64,000 nt of DNA from Balneolaceae bacterium (GTDB lineage: Bacteria; Bacteroidota; Rhodothermia; Balneolales; Balneolaceae), in the NCBI GenBank assembly GCA_006969905.1, contig CP030887.1, forward strand, positions 372,001 through 436,000. The letters are read 5' to 3'. The notes under the pieces were generated by a model. The model saw nothing but the letters and a program-made list of their open reading frames with translations. It searched no databases and had not been told where the DNA came from. Each line of letters starts with the position of its first letter. The first letter of the stretch is position 1. Made by a program: the position numbers and the translations under genes. Positions 35,676-45,435 of the stretch are shown piece by piece.

Positions 35676-36602
35676 ATGACCACATATCATGAGCATATAC
35701 CGGTTATGCTGCAAGAATGCATGGATGCATTAATTACCGATACGAACGGAATTTATGTTGACGGCACACTGGGCGGTGGTGGCCATTCTAAAGAAATTTT
35801 ATCCCTGATTGGCAAAGAGGCAAAGCTTTTTGGTATTGACCAGGACGATGAAGCTTTGGCGGCAGCTAAAGCCCGTATTGGTGAAGATTCACGTTTTGAA
35901 GCAATAAAAGGCAATTTCGGCTACCTGTCCACTCTTCTACCTCCCCAAGTAAACGGGCAGGTAGCCGGAATCCTACTCGATCTGGGTGTTTCCACTCACC
36001 AGATAAAAGAAGCTGAACGGGGTTTTAGTTTCCAGGAAGACGGCCCACTGGATATGCGAATGGGTAATCTTTCCGGTGTTTCTGCTTACCAGGTGGTTAA
36101 CAGCTACGATTATGAGACTCTCCGTGACATCATATTCCATTATGGGGAAGAACGTGCAAGCCGCCAACTTGCCAAAGCGATTATTGAGGCCCGGCCTGTT
36201 GAAACTACGGCAGAACTGGTTGAGGTAATCCGGGAAATAGTTCCCAAAAAATTTGCAGTTAAATCACTTGCCAGGGTGTTTCAGGCCATTCGCATAGAAG
36301 TAAATCGCGAATTGGATGTATTGAAAGATGTACTGGAACAATCCCTTGAAGTAATAAAACCCAGTGGCCGCATTGTAGTGATGTCATACCACTCGCTCGA
36401 AGACCGAATTGTAAAGAAGTTTTTTAAAGCCGGAAATCATGAAGGTGAAGTTGAAAAAGATTTCTACGGCAATATTATTTCCCCACTACAGCCTGTGAAC
36501 CGACAGGTCATCACTCCTTCGCCCGAAGAAGTGTCAATAAACCCTGCAGCCCGGAGCGCTAAACTCCGGATTGCAGAAAAAAAGGAAGGAGGAAGTCAAT
36601 GA
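35676..36602 (+). CDS. rsmH: 16S rRNA (cytosine(1402)-N4)-methyltransferase
   Basis: The ATG at 35676 gives 308 residues starting MTTYHEHIPVMLQECMDALI; earlier in-frame ATGs at 35661 and 35664 overlap mraZ and are less likely. SAM-binding motif YVDGTLGGGGHSKEIL, LDLGVSTHQIKEAERGFSF, GPLDMRM, and VKSLARVFQAIRIEVNRELD are diagnostic. VVMSYHSLEDRIVKKFF and the tail NPAARSAKLRIAEK complete the family pattern. It methylates C1402 of 16S rRNA. Its stop overlaps the ftsL start (ATGA). Confidence 0.97.
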   Translation: MTTYHEHIPVMLQECMDALITDTNGIYVDGTLGGGGHSKEILSLIGKEAKLFGIDQDDEALAAAKARIGEDSRFEAIKGNFGYLSTLLPPQVNGQVAGILLDLGVSTHQIKEAERGFSFQEDGPLDMRMGNLSGVSAYQVVNSYDYETLRDIIFHYGEERASRQLAKAIIEARPVETTAELVEVIREIVPKKFAVKSLARVFQAIRIEVNRELDVLKDVLEQSLEVIKPSGRIVVMSYHSLEDRIVKKFFKAGNHEGEVEKDFYGNIISPLQPVNRQVITPSPEEVSINPAARSAKLRIAEKKEGGSQ

Positions 36603-37015
36603 TCGTGCAATCCCCTCTGAAACAGCGCGAAACCCGACCTAACCTCCGAAGAGTACCTCTGCCCGATACAGAATCCCCATCTACCTCCCCAAAAAGAAAA
36701 AGTGACAGGGCAAAGAGTACTTCAAAAACGGTAAAAAATCGCATTCAGGGTATTAGCCCGTGGAAGGTGATTCTGGCTACCGTACTAATTGGTGCTTTTG
36801 GCTTCCTCTATCTAACCCATGTTTTTGCCACGCAAAAATTGTTAGAGGAAGTACAATTGCTCGAAGCTGAATACAACAAAGCACGTACTCAGCATGATGC
36901 ACTAAAACTGCAATATGACCGCCTGGTTGGCCCTGCCGATATTTACAATAAAGCAGAAGAGGCCGGTTTTGTTAATGGCGGACCTGCTGACAAAGTAATC
37001 ATCATTAAAAAGTAG
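36599..37015 (+). CDS. ftsL: FtsL-like cell division protein
   Basis: The 138-residue protein has a basic, proline-rich cytoplasmic tail of about 55 residues, one membrane helix (WKVILATVLIGAFGFLYLTH) and a short periplasmic coiled coil (LLEEVQLLEAEYNKARTQHD). This form and its position between rsmH and ftsI identify it as FtsL, whose sequence is poorly conserved. The cytoplasmic tail is longer than in E. coli. It would join FtsQ and FtsB in the divisome. Confidence 0.75.
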   Translation: MIVQSPLKQRETRPNLRRVPLPDTESPSTSPKRKSDRAKSTSKTVKNRIQGISPWKVILATVLIGAFGFLYLTHVFATQKLLEEVQLLEAEYNKARTQHDALKLQYDRLVGPADIYNKAEEAGFVNGGPADKVIIIKK

Positions 37016-37016
37016 C

Positions 37017-39191
37017 ATGAGCGAACGTACTGCCATATTAAAACGTACTGCCATATTAAGTCGTATGTTTTTAGTCTTTGGGCTGCTTCTACTCATTCCG
37101 TGCGTGTTAGCCTTTCAGTTAATTCGTATTAACTACCTGGAAGGTGAGGAATTACGAAAGCTTTGGAGCCAACAAGCTATTAGCAGTATTCCAATTCCTG
37201 CACAACGGGGGAATATTTATGACGCAAATGGAACCCTGCTGGCTACCAATGTTGCCAATTACTTGATTGCATTAGATCCCAAGATAGAAGGGCAAACTTC
37301 TGAGCAAATAGCTGCGCTTACAAAAACACTGGGTAAGATCACCAACCAACCTGCTTCTGTTTTTAAGAAAAAAATTGACGAGGCGCCTTCAAGATCCCGG
37401 TACATTGTACTTGCCCGAAACCTCACCCCTATTGACAGGGATGCCGTTCGGAACCTGGATATAAAAGGGGTAATTATTGAGGAAAGCTTTCGCCGCAGAT
37501 ACACTTTTGGTTCTCTTGCTTCCCATTCGCTTGGTTTTGTGAATCGTAAAATGCAAGGCCGAATCGGCCTGGAGGCTTTTTATGACCAGGAACTTTCAGG
37601 AGAAAACGGAGTGCAGCAGGTACGCCGTGATCCCAAAAACCGTATCTCAGCCTATGTAGGTGCTCCAAAAAAGTTACCTGAGAATGGAAAATCTCTATAT
37701 ACTACCATTGATTCATACATCCAGGCTATACTGGAAGATGAATTGAAGGATGGGGTTGAAAAACATCTTGCAGATTACGGTACCGGGATTGTAATTGACC
37801 CCAAAACAGGCGCAATTAAAGCGCTGGCTAATTATCCCACTTTTGATCCCAACTATCCGGGTAATGATGATGATCTAAATCGTCGCAATTTTGCGATTTC
37901 GGATATGGTTGAACCGGGCTCCACTTTTAAACTTGTGACTGCTATTGCTGCTGTTGAGCAAAACAAAGTTGATTTTGAAGAGATTTTTGAGACGCCGGAA
38001 ACAGGAGAAGTTGAAATTCACGGGCTTACCTTACGTGATCATGATCCTTTAGGTGATATGACTTTCCAGGAAGTAATCCAGAAGTCTTCTAACGTAGCTA
38101 CTGCTGAAATCGCGATGCGGTTAAAGCCCAAAGTATTTTACCAGTATGCAAGAAACCTCGGCTTTGGTTCGCAAACAAATATTGATCTTTCGGGAGAAGT
38201 ATCAGGTATTCTGAATAAGCCTTACAACTGGAGTTTGGTGAGCCTGCCCTGGTTATCGCATGGATACGAAGTACTGGCAACCCCTTTACAGGTGGCTCAG
38301 GCTTATGCTGCTTTTGCCAATGGTGGAATGATGATGCGGCCTTACCTGGTGGATCGTATTGAAGATCAAAATGGAAATATCATCCGGCAAACCGAGCCTG
38401 TTGAAATTCGTCGGGTTGCCAAAGAAAAAACCCTTAACAAATTGTTGCCTGTATTTGAAAGCGTGGTTACTGATTCCGGCACCGGAGAGTATGCCCAAAT
38501 ACAAGGATTGAGAATTGCCGGCAAAACAGGAACAGCCAAAAAGGTATATCAGGGCAGGTACTCTAATAAATACCTGGCTTCCTTTGTGGGCTTTTTTCCT
38601 GTCGAAGATCCCAAATATGTATGCCTGATTATGCTTAATGAGCCTAAGACAAGTGGTTATGGCGGGTATACTGCAGGCCCGATTTTTCGCGAAACTGCAA
38701 AACGTATTGCAGGACTTGATAACGATATACAACGATCTATCCTTTCCGATGAAACTGAGAATGAAGTTTTTGTTTACGCTCCTTCGCTTGTAGGAATGAA
38801 AAAGAAAGAAGCAGAGCTTCTTCTTTCCTCTCTCGAAATTCCTTTCCAATTCCAGGGAATAAACGGGTATGTGATCTCGCAAACTATCGAAGCAGGATCA
38901 AGTGTTCCGAAGTCTGAAAAGTTGGTTATGACTCTTTCAGAATCTATCTCACGCCCGGATACAATAAGTGCTTCTACCCGCTTTGCTGAAATACCCGAAT
39001 TGCGCGGAATGAATATGAGAATGGCAACATCGTTGCTTGCTGATATAGGATTAAAAACTAAAATCGTGGGTTCGGGAACCATTTATGCCCAGTTTCCTAA
39101 ACAAGGTGAGCGAATGAGAGTTGGCAGCACCGTAATCCTCCGTGGAAAAGCAAAATCGTTAGAACTAATCGCAAAAACAGACCGTCGCTAG
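37017..39191 (+). CDS. ftsI: Penicillin-binding protein FtsI (PBP3) with PASTA domains
   Basis: The 724-residue transpeptidase has an N-terminal membrane helix (MFLVFGLLLLIPCVLAFQLI) and a dimerisation domain (QRGNIYDANGTLLA). The catalytic motifs are SxxK in EPGSTFKLV, SxN in SSNVATAEIA and KTG in GKTGTAKK. Two C-terminal PASTA repeats follow (VYAPSLVGMKKKEAELLLSS and IPELRGMNMRMATSLLADIG). It crosslinks septal peptidoglycan. An 18-base tandem duplication near the start repeats RTAIL (37025-37059). The gene starts 1 base after ftsL. Confidence 0.96.
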   Translation: MSERTAILKRTAILSRMFLVFGLLLLIPCVLAFQLIRINYLEGEELRKLWSQQAISSIPIPAQRGNIYDANGTLLATNVANYLIALDPKIEGQTSEQIAALTKTLGKITNQPASVFKKKIDEAPSRSRYIVLARNLTPIDRDAVRNLDIKGVIIEESFRRRYTFGSLASHSLGFVNRKMQGRIGLEAFYDQELSGENGVQQVRRDPKNRISAYVGAPKKLPENGKSLYTTIDSYIQAILEDELKDGVEKHLADYGTGIVIDPKTGAIKALANYPTFDPNYPGNDDDLNRRNFAISDMVEPGSTFKLVTAIAAVEQNKVDFEEIFETPETGEVEIHGLTLRDHDPLGDMTFQEVIQKSSNVATAEIAMRLKPKVFYQYARNLGFGSQTNIDLSGEVSGILNKPYNWSLVSLPWLSHGYEVLATPLQVAQAYAAFANGGMMMRPYLVDRIEDQNGNIIRQTEPVEIRRVAKEKTLNKLLPVFESVVTDSGTGEYAQIQGLRIAGKTGTAKKVYQGRYSNKYLASFVGFFPVEDPKYVCLIMLNEPKTSGYGGYTAGPIFRETAKRIAGLDNDIQRSILSDETENEVFVYAPSLVGMKKKEAELLLSSLEIPFQFQGINGYVISQTIEAGSSVPKSEKLVMTLSESISRPDTISASTRFAEIPELRGMNMRMATSLLADIGLKTKIVGSGTIYAQFPKQGERMRVGSTVILRGKAKSLELIAKTDRR

Positions 39192-40652
39192 TTGGATATT
39201 CATGAACTCATAGAATTGGCAAATCCACTTCACGCTTCCCGCTATAAGCCGGAAGGCACGATCGGTCCGCTTGTCCAGGATTCGAGACAAGCTGAAAAAG
39301 GGTGTGTATTTATTGCGGTGAAGGGTACTGAAGTAGACGGGCACATGTTCCTGGAAGATGCAATTCAACAGGGTGCCAGTGTACTGATCTGTGAAGAATC
39401 GTTTTATACCGAAGCGGAAAGCGTATGTATTTTAGAAGTGGAAGACAGCCGCTCTTTGATTGGTCCACTAGCGCAGGCTTTTGAAGGAAACCCGGCCAAA
39501 CAAATGAGAATTGTTGGCATTACAGGCACTAATGGCAAAACCACCACGGCTACTTTGGTATATCAGATTCTTTGCCATGCAGGAGAGAAAGCTTCATTGC
39601 TGGGCACGGTTGCCAAACGCATTCTTACCGAAGCTTTTGACAGTAAGCTCACTACTTCCGATCCGATTGAACTGGCTGCTGATATGAAAATGATGGTAGA
39701 GGCTGGTTCAGACTTCCTCATAATGGAGGTTTCTTCCCATGCTTTGCACCAAAAACGGGTAGCTGGAATCGACTTTGGTGTAGCTGCTTTTACCAATTTA
39801 AGCCATGACCACCTCGACTACCATGAAACCGTTGAAGAGTATGCCTCTGCCAAGAAACTGCTGTTTGACGGTTTGAGTGAATCTGCAACAGCCATTATAA
39901 ATATGGATGATGAACAGGCAGAATTCATGATTAGCAACTGCAAAGCGAAAGCAATTGAACTTAGCTTTGAGGATTCGGACACTAAAATCTTATCCAGCTC
40001 CCCAAATGGCTTAAAATTATCTGTAAAAGGCACTCAAATTCAGACCTCATTAATCGGCAACTTCAATGCTTATAATGTTGCAGAAGCCTTTTTAATCTGC
40101 AAAGCATTAGGAGTCGAAAAAGAAAAAATTGTAGCTGCGCTCACTGAAGTAAAAGGAGCGCCCGGCAGAATGGAAGCTGTAAACTTTGGACAAAATGAGC
40201 CAAAAGTAATAGTCGATTATGCCCATACTCCTGATGCCCTGGTGAATGTGCTTTCCACCCTGAGGGCATTGAAAGAAAATGAGCAACAATTATTTGTTGT
40301 TTTTGGCGCCGGAGGTGACAGGGATGCAGCAAAAAGACCGGAAATGGCAAAAGCCGCAGAAGCTTTTGCAGACGAAATTATTGTAACCAGTGATAATCCA
40401 AGAACGGAAGATCCCGACCTGATTATCGCAGACATACTGCAAGGTTTTGAGGAAACAGCAAATGTAACCAGCATTACCTCAAGAAAAGAAGCAATTGATA
40501 CCGCTATTAACCGGGCAGGTTTAAACGACATTATCCTGATTGCCGGAAAAGGCCATGAAGATTACCAGGAAATAGATGGTGTTCGTCATGATTTTGATGA
40601 CCGCCTTGTAGCCAAAGAAGCCCTCCGACTCAAAAAAGAGGAGGAAAACTAA
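39192..40652 (+). CDS. murE: UDP-MurNAc-tripeptide synthetase MurE
   Basis: A TTG start lies directly after the ftsI stop; no in-frame ATG fits. The 486-residue ligase has the ATP site GITGTNGKTTTATL, the carbamylated-lysine region LTTSDPIELAADMK, EVSSHALHQKRV and NLSHDHLDYHETVEEY. DYAHTPDALVNVL and the substrate motif DNPRTEDPDLI follow. The D-N-P-R sequence indicates meso-diaminopimelate as the third amino acid. It overlaps mraY by one base. Confidence 0.97.
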   Translation: MDIHELIELANPLHASRYKPEGTIGPLVQDSRQAEKGCVFIAVKGTEVDGHMFLEDAIQQGASVLICEESFYTEAESVCILEVEDSRSLIGPLAQAFEGNPAKQMRIVGITGTNGKTTTATLVYQILCHAGEKASLLGTVAKRILTEAFDSKLTTSDPIELAADMKMMVEAGSDFLIMEVSSHALHQKRVAGIDFGVAAFTNLSHDHLDYHETVEEYASAKKLLFDGLSESATAIINMDDEQAEFMISNCKAKAIELSFEDSDTKILSSSPNGLKLSVKGTQIQTSLIGNFNAYNVAEAFLICKALGVEKEKIVAALTEVKGAPGRMEAVNFGQNEPKVIVDYAHTPDALVNVLSTLRALKENEQQLFVVFGAGGDRDAAKRPEMAKAAEAFADEIIVTSDNPRTEDPDLIIADILQGFEETANVTSITSRKEAIDTAINRAGLNDIILIAGKGHEDYQEIDGVRHDFDDRLVAKEALRLKKEEEN

Positions 40653-41788
40653 TGCTATACGAACTCTTTTATTGGCTCGATCAGGTATATGAGGTTCCAG
40701 GTACAGGTGCTATTGCTTTCATCTCGACCCGGACAGGACTTGCAGCAGTTACCTCGTTAATTATCAGCCTTATCATTGGCAGAAGAATTATCAAGTGGTT
40801 AAGCAATATGCAGCTTAAAGAGGTAATCCGGGACGATATTGGGCTGGATCACCATCATTCAAAAGCAGGAACACCATCAATGGGTGGGGTCATCATTTTG
40901 CTAGCCATCATTATTCCTGCCGTTTTGTTCATGAGGATGAACAGCATCTATGCCTGGCTCATTGTATTTGTAACCGGTACTTTAGGAGTTGTCGGCTTTA
41001 TTGATGACTACATCAAGGTAGTGAAAAAAGATAAAAGTGGCTTAGCAGGGCGTTTCAAAATTGCAGGCCAGGTTTTTGTAGGAATTGTTGTGGGTGTTAC
41101 CCTCTACTTTCATCCAAGCTTTGAAGAGGTAAACACGCTTTCCACTGTTCCTTTCCTTAAAAACGTAAATATTGACTACGCCTTTTTTGGTGAAGAACTG
41201 GGATGGATTATTTATATACCGGTAGCTGTATTCGTGATTACTGCAGTAAGTAATGCGACCAATCTTACCGATGGGCTAGATGGTCTTTCTTCAGGTATTT
41301 CCGCTATCTGTGGTTTTGTATTCGCTATTTTCGCCTACGTTTCCGGACGTACTGACTTCTCGAACTTTCTTGACATTATGTACCTGCCCGGTGCCGGAGA
41401 ACTCACTATTTTCTGTGCTGCGCTGATCGGGGCCTGTATGGGATTCTTGTGGTATAACAGCAATCCCGCTTCCGTTTTTATGGGAGATACCGGATCTCTG
41501 GCTCTTGGGGGCGCTTTTGGCGCATTAGCGCTAATGCTACATAAAGAACTGCTTCTCCCCTTTGTTTGCGGTGTATTCTTTTTTGAAACGCTTTCCGTGA
41601 TTATTCAAACTACTTATTTCAAATACACCAAAAAGAAGTATGGGGAAGGTCGCCGCGTGTTCCTGATGACACCTATCCATCATCACTTTGAAAAGAAAGG
41701 CTGGCCTGAACAAAAAATTGTGGTCCGATTCTGGATCATAAGCGTAATGCTTGGAATTATAAGCCTGCTAACCCTGAAAATCCGATGA
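40652..41788 (+). CDS. mraY: Phospho-MurNAc-pentapeptide transferase
   Basis: The 378-residue integral membrane enzyme transfers phospho-MurNAc-pentapeptide to undecaprenyl phosphate to form lipid I. Family motifs are AGTPSMGGVIILLAI, GFIDDYIKVVKKDKSGLAGR with the DD pair, ATNLTDGLDGLSSG, FMGDTGSLALGGAFG and TPIHHHFEKKGWPE. About ten membrane helices are present. It overlaps murD by four bases. Confidence 0.98.
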   Translation: MLYELFYWLDQVYEVPGTGAIAFISTRTGLAAVTSLIISLIIGRRIIKWLSNMQLKEVIRDDIGLDHHHSKAGTPSMGGVIILLAIIIPAVLFMRMNSIYAWLIVFVTGTLGVVGFIDDYIKVVKKDKSGLAGRFKIAGQVFVGIVVGVTLYFHPSFEEVNTLSTVPFLKNVNIDYAFFGEELGWIIYIPVAVFVITAVSNATNLTDGLDGLSSGISAICGFVFAIFAYVSGRTDFSNFLDIMYLPGAGELTIFCAALIGACMGFLWYNSNPASVFMGDTGSLALGGAFGALALMLHKELLLPFVCGVFFFETLSVIIQTTYFKYTKKKYGEGRRVFLMTPIHHHFEKKGWPEQKIVVRFWIISVMLGIISLLTLKIR

Positions 41789-43143
41789 TAGATGTAAAAG
41801 ATAAACATATCGTGATCATCGGGGCTGCCCGAAGTGGTGTGGCAGCAGCTATACTCCTTAAAAATAAAGGAGCACAGGTTTTTGTGTCTGATTTTAACCA
41901 GATAGGAGAATATCAGAAGCAACTGCTGCTGGATCAAAAAATAGAATTTGAAGAAGGCGGACACTCCGAGCGTACGCACAAAGCCGATTTTATAGTGGTA
42001 AGCCCCGGAGTTCCTACTGAGGCTCCTATTGTTCAGCATTATTTGAATAGTGGCAAAGCAGTGTATTCTGAAATTGAGACCGCCAGCTGGTTTACCGATC
42101 AATCCATTATTGCCGCTACAGGAAGCAATGGTAAAACTACAGTAACCTCGTGGATTGCCGATGTATGGCAAAAGGCCAACCGGAATTATTCAGTAGCGGG
42201 CAATATCGGGTTTGCCTTTTCTGAAAAAATAGCCCAAAAAAGCAAAGGCGACTTTATTCTTGAGGTGAGCAGCTTCCAGTTAGATCATATACACAGTTTT
42301 AAGCCTGAGATAAGCCTTCTGCTCAATATTACTCCCGATCACCTTAACCGGTACGGGAACAGTTTTGATGCTTATGCAGCGTCAAAATTCAGAATTACAG
42401 AAAACCAGGATGAAAAAAACTGGTTCATCTTCAACTATGATGACCCTGTGATCATGGCGCATGTTGAGGGACTAAAAAAAAAACGAAATGCCCCAAGGCT
42501 ATGGGCTTTTTCTACAGTCAGCGAGGTTCCGGAGGGTGCCTTCGTACGAGACCAACATATCATCTTCAAATTCAATAACGAGGAAGAAACCCTAATGCCA
42601 GTGTACGAAGTAGGATTAAACGGAAAACATAACTTAAGCAACGGATTAGCAACTGCTTTGGCCGCACGCGCGGCTGAAATTAAGAATGAAGCAATCCGCG
42701 AAAGCCTTAAAACCTTTGTGGGTGTTGAACACCGCCTGGAAATTGTGCGGATTGTAGATGACGTAAAGTATATCAACGATAGCAAGGCCACCAATGTAAA
42801 CGCCGTATGGTTTGCACTCGACAGCTTCCACGAACCCATGACCCTAATACTCGGGGGCAGGGATAAAGGCAATGACTACAGCGAACTGTTAGATCAAATA
42901 CAGGAAAAGGTGCATACCATTATAGCCATTGGTGAATCTAAAGACCGGGTTGAAGAGCAACTGGGAAATGCTGTCCCAAATTTTATAAAAGCAGAAAGTA
43001 TGTGGGCTGCAGTAAGAACTGCCAAAAAAACAGCTAAGCGAGGAGAAATTGTGCTTCTGAGCCCTGCTTGTTCTTCTTTTGATATGTTTGATGATTACGA
43101 ACACAGAGGAAAAGTTTTTAAAGAAGAAGTGTATAAGCTTTAA
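41785..43143 (+). CDS. murD: UDP-MurNAc-L-alanine:D-glutamate ligase
   Basis: The 452-residue enzyme adds D-glutamate to UDP-MurNAc-L-Ala. It has an N-terminal Rossmann domain (VIIGAARSGVAAAILLKNKG), ATP site TGSNGKTTVTSW, LEVSSFQLDHI, LNITPDHLNRYGN, VEHRLEIVRIVDDVKYINDS with the family's HR-x-E and NDSKATN, ILGGRDKGNDY and LLSPACSSFDMFDDYEHRG. It is coupled to mraY by an ATGA overlap. Confidence 0.97.
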   Translation: MIDVKDKHIVIIGAARSGVAAAILLKNKGAQVFVSDFNQIGEYQKQLLLDQKIEFEEGGHSERTHKADFIVVSPGVPTEAPIVQHYLNSGKAVYSEIETASWFTDQSIIAATGSNGKTTVTSWIADVWQKANRNYSVAGNIGFAFSEKIAQKSKGDFILEVSSFQLDHIHSFKPEISLLLNITPDHLNRYGNSFDAYAASKFRITENQDEKNWFIFNYDDPVIMAHVEGLKKKRNAPRLWAFSTVSEVPEGAFVRDQHIIFKFNNEEETLMPVYEVGLNGKHNLSNGLATALAARAAEIKNEAIRESLKTFVGVEHRLEIVRIVDDVKYINDSKATNVNAVWFALDSFHEPMTLILGGRDKGNDYSELLDQIQEKVHTIIAIGESKDRVEEQLGNAVPNFIKAESMWAAVRTAKKTAKRGEIVLLSPACSSFDMFDDYEHRGKVFKEEVYKL

Positions 43144-43151
43144 AAAAACCA

Positions 43152-44342
43152 TTGATTTATACCAGCCCACATAGCAACCTTTCAAATATCCTGGGAACCA
43201 GCCCTGAAGATATCGATACCCGTGCGCAAGGCAGCGACCGCATACTTTTAATGGCGGTTGTAATGCTCATGATGTTTGGTGTATTGGCTGTGTATTCTTC
43301 AATTGCTTACTTCGCAGAATCCAAATCCACAACAGCCTTCCGGCTTGTAACGGGCCACATGGTGAAACTGGGAATAGCTTTTGTGGTTATGTTGATTGCT
43401 TCTAAAATCAATTACCACACATTAGCCAAATTCAGCCGGATAGGTATGGTGATCAGCCTGTTCCTTCTTGTAGCCGTACTCATGGTTGGCACCGAACAAT
43501 TTGGTGCAAAAAGATGGCTGGATGTAGGCGGATTCAGTTTTCAACCTTCAACAGTGGCTTCCGTAGCTTTGATACTCCACGTTTGCGTACTGCTTTCTGA
43601 AAAGCAGGAATACATTAAAGACTTTAAGAAAAGCTTTATCCCTATCATGTTTTGGGTAACCCTGACCTGTGCTTTAATCGGGGTTCAGGATTTTAGTACC
43701 GCCGGCTTACTAATGGGTATTTGTCTTATCATTATGTTTATAGGACGGGTGAGCGTGCTTCAACTGGGAACGCTGGTAATTATTGCTGGTATCGGGGGAT
43801 CCCTTTTGCTCAGCCAATCTGAAGTTCGGCAAAGCCGGATTGATGAGTATGTGCGGCAAATCAAAGACATTGAAAGTTCTGAGATTCTGCAAGGCAGAGG
43901 CTACCAGGCACAACAAGCACAGATTGCAATAGCCAAGGGAGACCTAATGGGTGTGGGTATTGGCAAAAGTTCACAACGTGACTTCCTCCCCGCTCCTTAT
44001 AATGACTTTATTTTTGCCATTATTGCTGAAGAATATGGAATGATTGGTGCTATGGCACTTATTTTCATCTTTACTCTTATCCTGATACGTGGCGTTGTTT
44101 TCATTTCCAGAAATGCGGAGGACACCCTTGGGGCCCTTCTGGCCATCGGATGTACCCTCACCATTGTTTTATACGGCTATGTAAATGCGGGTGTGGCTAG
44201 TGGCCTTCTTCCTGTAACCGGTTTACCCATGCCATTTGTAAGCTATGGCGGAACCAGTATGCTTTTTGCCGGATTAATGATTGGTATCCTCCTAAATATT
44301 TCCAAGCACAGCCGGGAAAGGAGGCCTGTATTCTATGGCTAA
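43152..44342 (+). CDS. ftsW: Septal glycosyltransferase FtsW
   Basis: The start is a TTG 8 bases after murD; an ATG at 43252 lies inside the first membrane helix. The 396-residue SEDS protein has about ten helices with FGVLAVYSSIAYFAE, GAKRWLDVGGFSFQPSTVAS, LIGVQDFSTAGLL, DFIFAIIAEEYGMIGAMAL and GLPMPFVSYGGTSMLFAGLM. It polymerises septal glycan together with FtsI. It overlaps murG by 8 bases. The region between helices contains QGRGYQAQQAQIAIAKGDLM, also typical. Confidence 0.95.
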   Translation: MIYTSPHSNLSNILGTSPEDIDTRAQGSDRILLMAVVMLMMFGVLAVYSSIAYFAESKSTTAFRLVTGHMVKLGIAFVVMLIASKINYHTLAKFSRIGMVISLFLLVAVLMVGTEQFGAKRWLDVGGFSFQPSTVASVALILHVCVLLSEKQEYIKDFKKSFIPIMFWVTLTCALIGVQDFSTAGLLMGICLIIMFIGRVSVLQLGTLVIIAGIGGSLLLSQSEVRQSRIDEYVRQIKDIESSEILQGRGYQAQQAQIAIAKGDLMGVGIGKSSQRDFLPAPYNDFIFAIIAEEYGMIGAMALIFIFTLILIRGVVFISRNAEDTLGALLAIGCTLTIVLYGYVNAGVASGLLPVTGLPMPFVSYGGTSMLFAGLMIGILLNISKHSRERRPVFYG

Positions 44343-45435
44343 TCCAAAAATTCTGATAGCTGCCGGTGGAACGGGGGGACATGTGTATCCTGCCATTTCT
44401 ATCGCTGATGCTCTCAAAGCCCAAGAAAATAATGCCGAAATCCTTTTTGTAGGTACCAAAGATCACATGGAATGGATAGCCGTTCCAAAAGCCGGGTACA
44501 AGATTCTTAACGTCTGGATAAGCGGACTACAGAGAAGGCTTACGCTAAAAAATCTGTTATTCCCTGTAAAATTACTTACAAGCCTTGTTCAAAGCCTTCG
44601 CATTCTTTCTGACTTTAAACCCCAGGTTGTGGTTTCATGCGGGGGTTATGTCGCTGGCCCGATAGGTTGGATAGCTGCTAAAAGAGGGTTAAAGGTAGTT
44701 ATCCAGGAACAGAATAGTTTTCCCGGTGTAACCAACCGGATGCTTGCGAAATTTGCTTCTGTGATTTTCACTGCTTTTAAAGAGGCTGAAAAATACTTTC
44801 CTTCAGACAAGGTAACATTATCCGGAAATCCGACCCGTAACACTTTGGATAAAGTAAGCCGTGAGTCCGGCCTGAAGGCTTTTAGTTTCGATGATAAGAA
44901 GCCTGTACTCATGATCATGGGGGGAAGCCTGGGGGCCAGAAGTATTAATGATGCAGTTCAGGCCAATATTTCTTCCTTTAAAGGTATCCAGGTAATCTGG
45001 CAATGCGGAAGCCGATATTTTGATACACTTTCAACAGAAGTTGATCTCGAATCAAATACAAATATCCGGCTCCTGGCTTTTATTGAAAACATGCCCGAAG
45101 CTTATGCGGCCTCCGACCTCATTATCAGCCGTGCAGGGGCAAGTTCATGTTCTGAGTTAATGATGACTGGGAAACCCAGTGTGCTCATTCCCTCTCCGAA
45201 TGTTGCGGGTGATCATCAAACTCAAAATGCTCAATCAATGGTACATGCAGGCGCTTCTGTGCTCTTGAAAGATGACGAAGCCCGGGATGCTTTACCGGGA
45301 TTAGTTCATGAATTAATTCATAACGCAGAGAAACTTAAGAAAATGAATAAGGCGGCTCTTTCGCTGGCTAAACCGCATGCCGCTGAAGAAATAGCAAAAG
45401 AAATTTTAACCCTTGCAAAATCCAGTTTGAACTGA
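44335..45435 (+). CDS. murG: UDP-GlcNAc:lipid I N-acetylglucosaminyltransferase
   Basis: The 366-residue enzyme converts lipid I to lipid II on the cytoplasmic face. It has the N-terminal glycine-rich loop AAGGTGGHVYPAISIA, a second loop VVSCGGYVAGPIG, IQEQNSFPGVTNRMLAKFA, LSGNPTRN, MGGSLGARSINDAV, and the UDP-GlcNAc site ISRAGASSCSELMMTGKPSV followed by PNVAGDHQTQNAQSMV. It overlaps ftsW and abuts murC by one base. Confidence 0.97.
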   Translation: MANPKILIAAGGTGGHVYPAISIADALKAQENNAEILFVGTKDHMEWIAVPKAGYKILNVWISGLQRRLTLKNLLFPVKLLTSLVQSLRILSDFKPQVVVSCGGYVAGPIGWIAAKRGLKVVIQEQNSFPGVTNRMLAKFASVIFTAFKEAEKYFPSDKVTLSGNPTRNTLDKVSRESGLKAFSFDDKKPVLMIMGGSLGARSINDAVQANISSFKGIQVIWQCGSRYFDTLSTEVDLESNTNIRLLAFIENMPEAYAASDLIISRAGASSCSELMMTGKPSVLIPSPNVAGDHQTQNAQSMVHAGASVLLKDDEARDALPGLVHELIHNAEKLKKMNKAALSLAKPHAAEEIAKEILTLAKSSLN

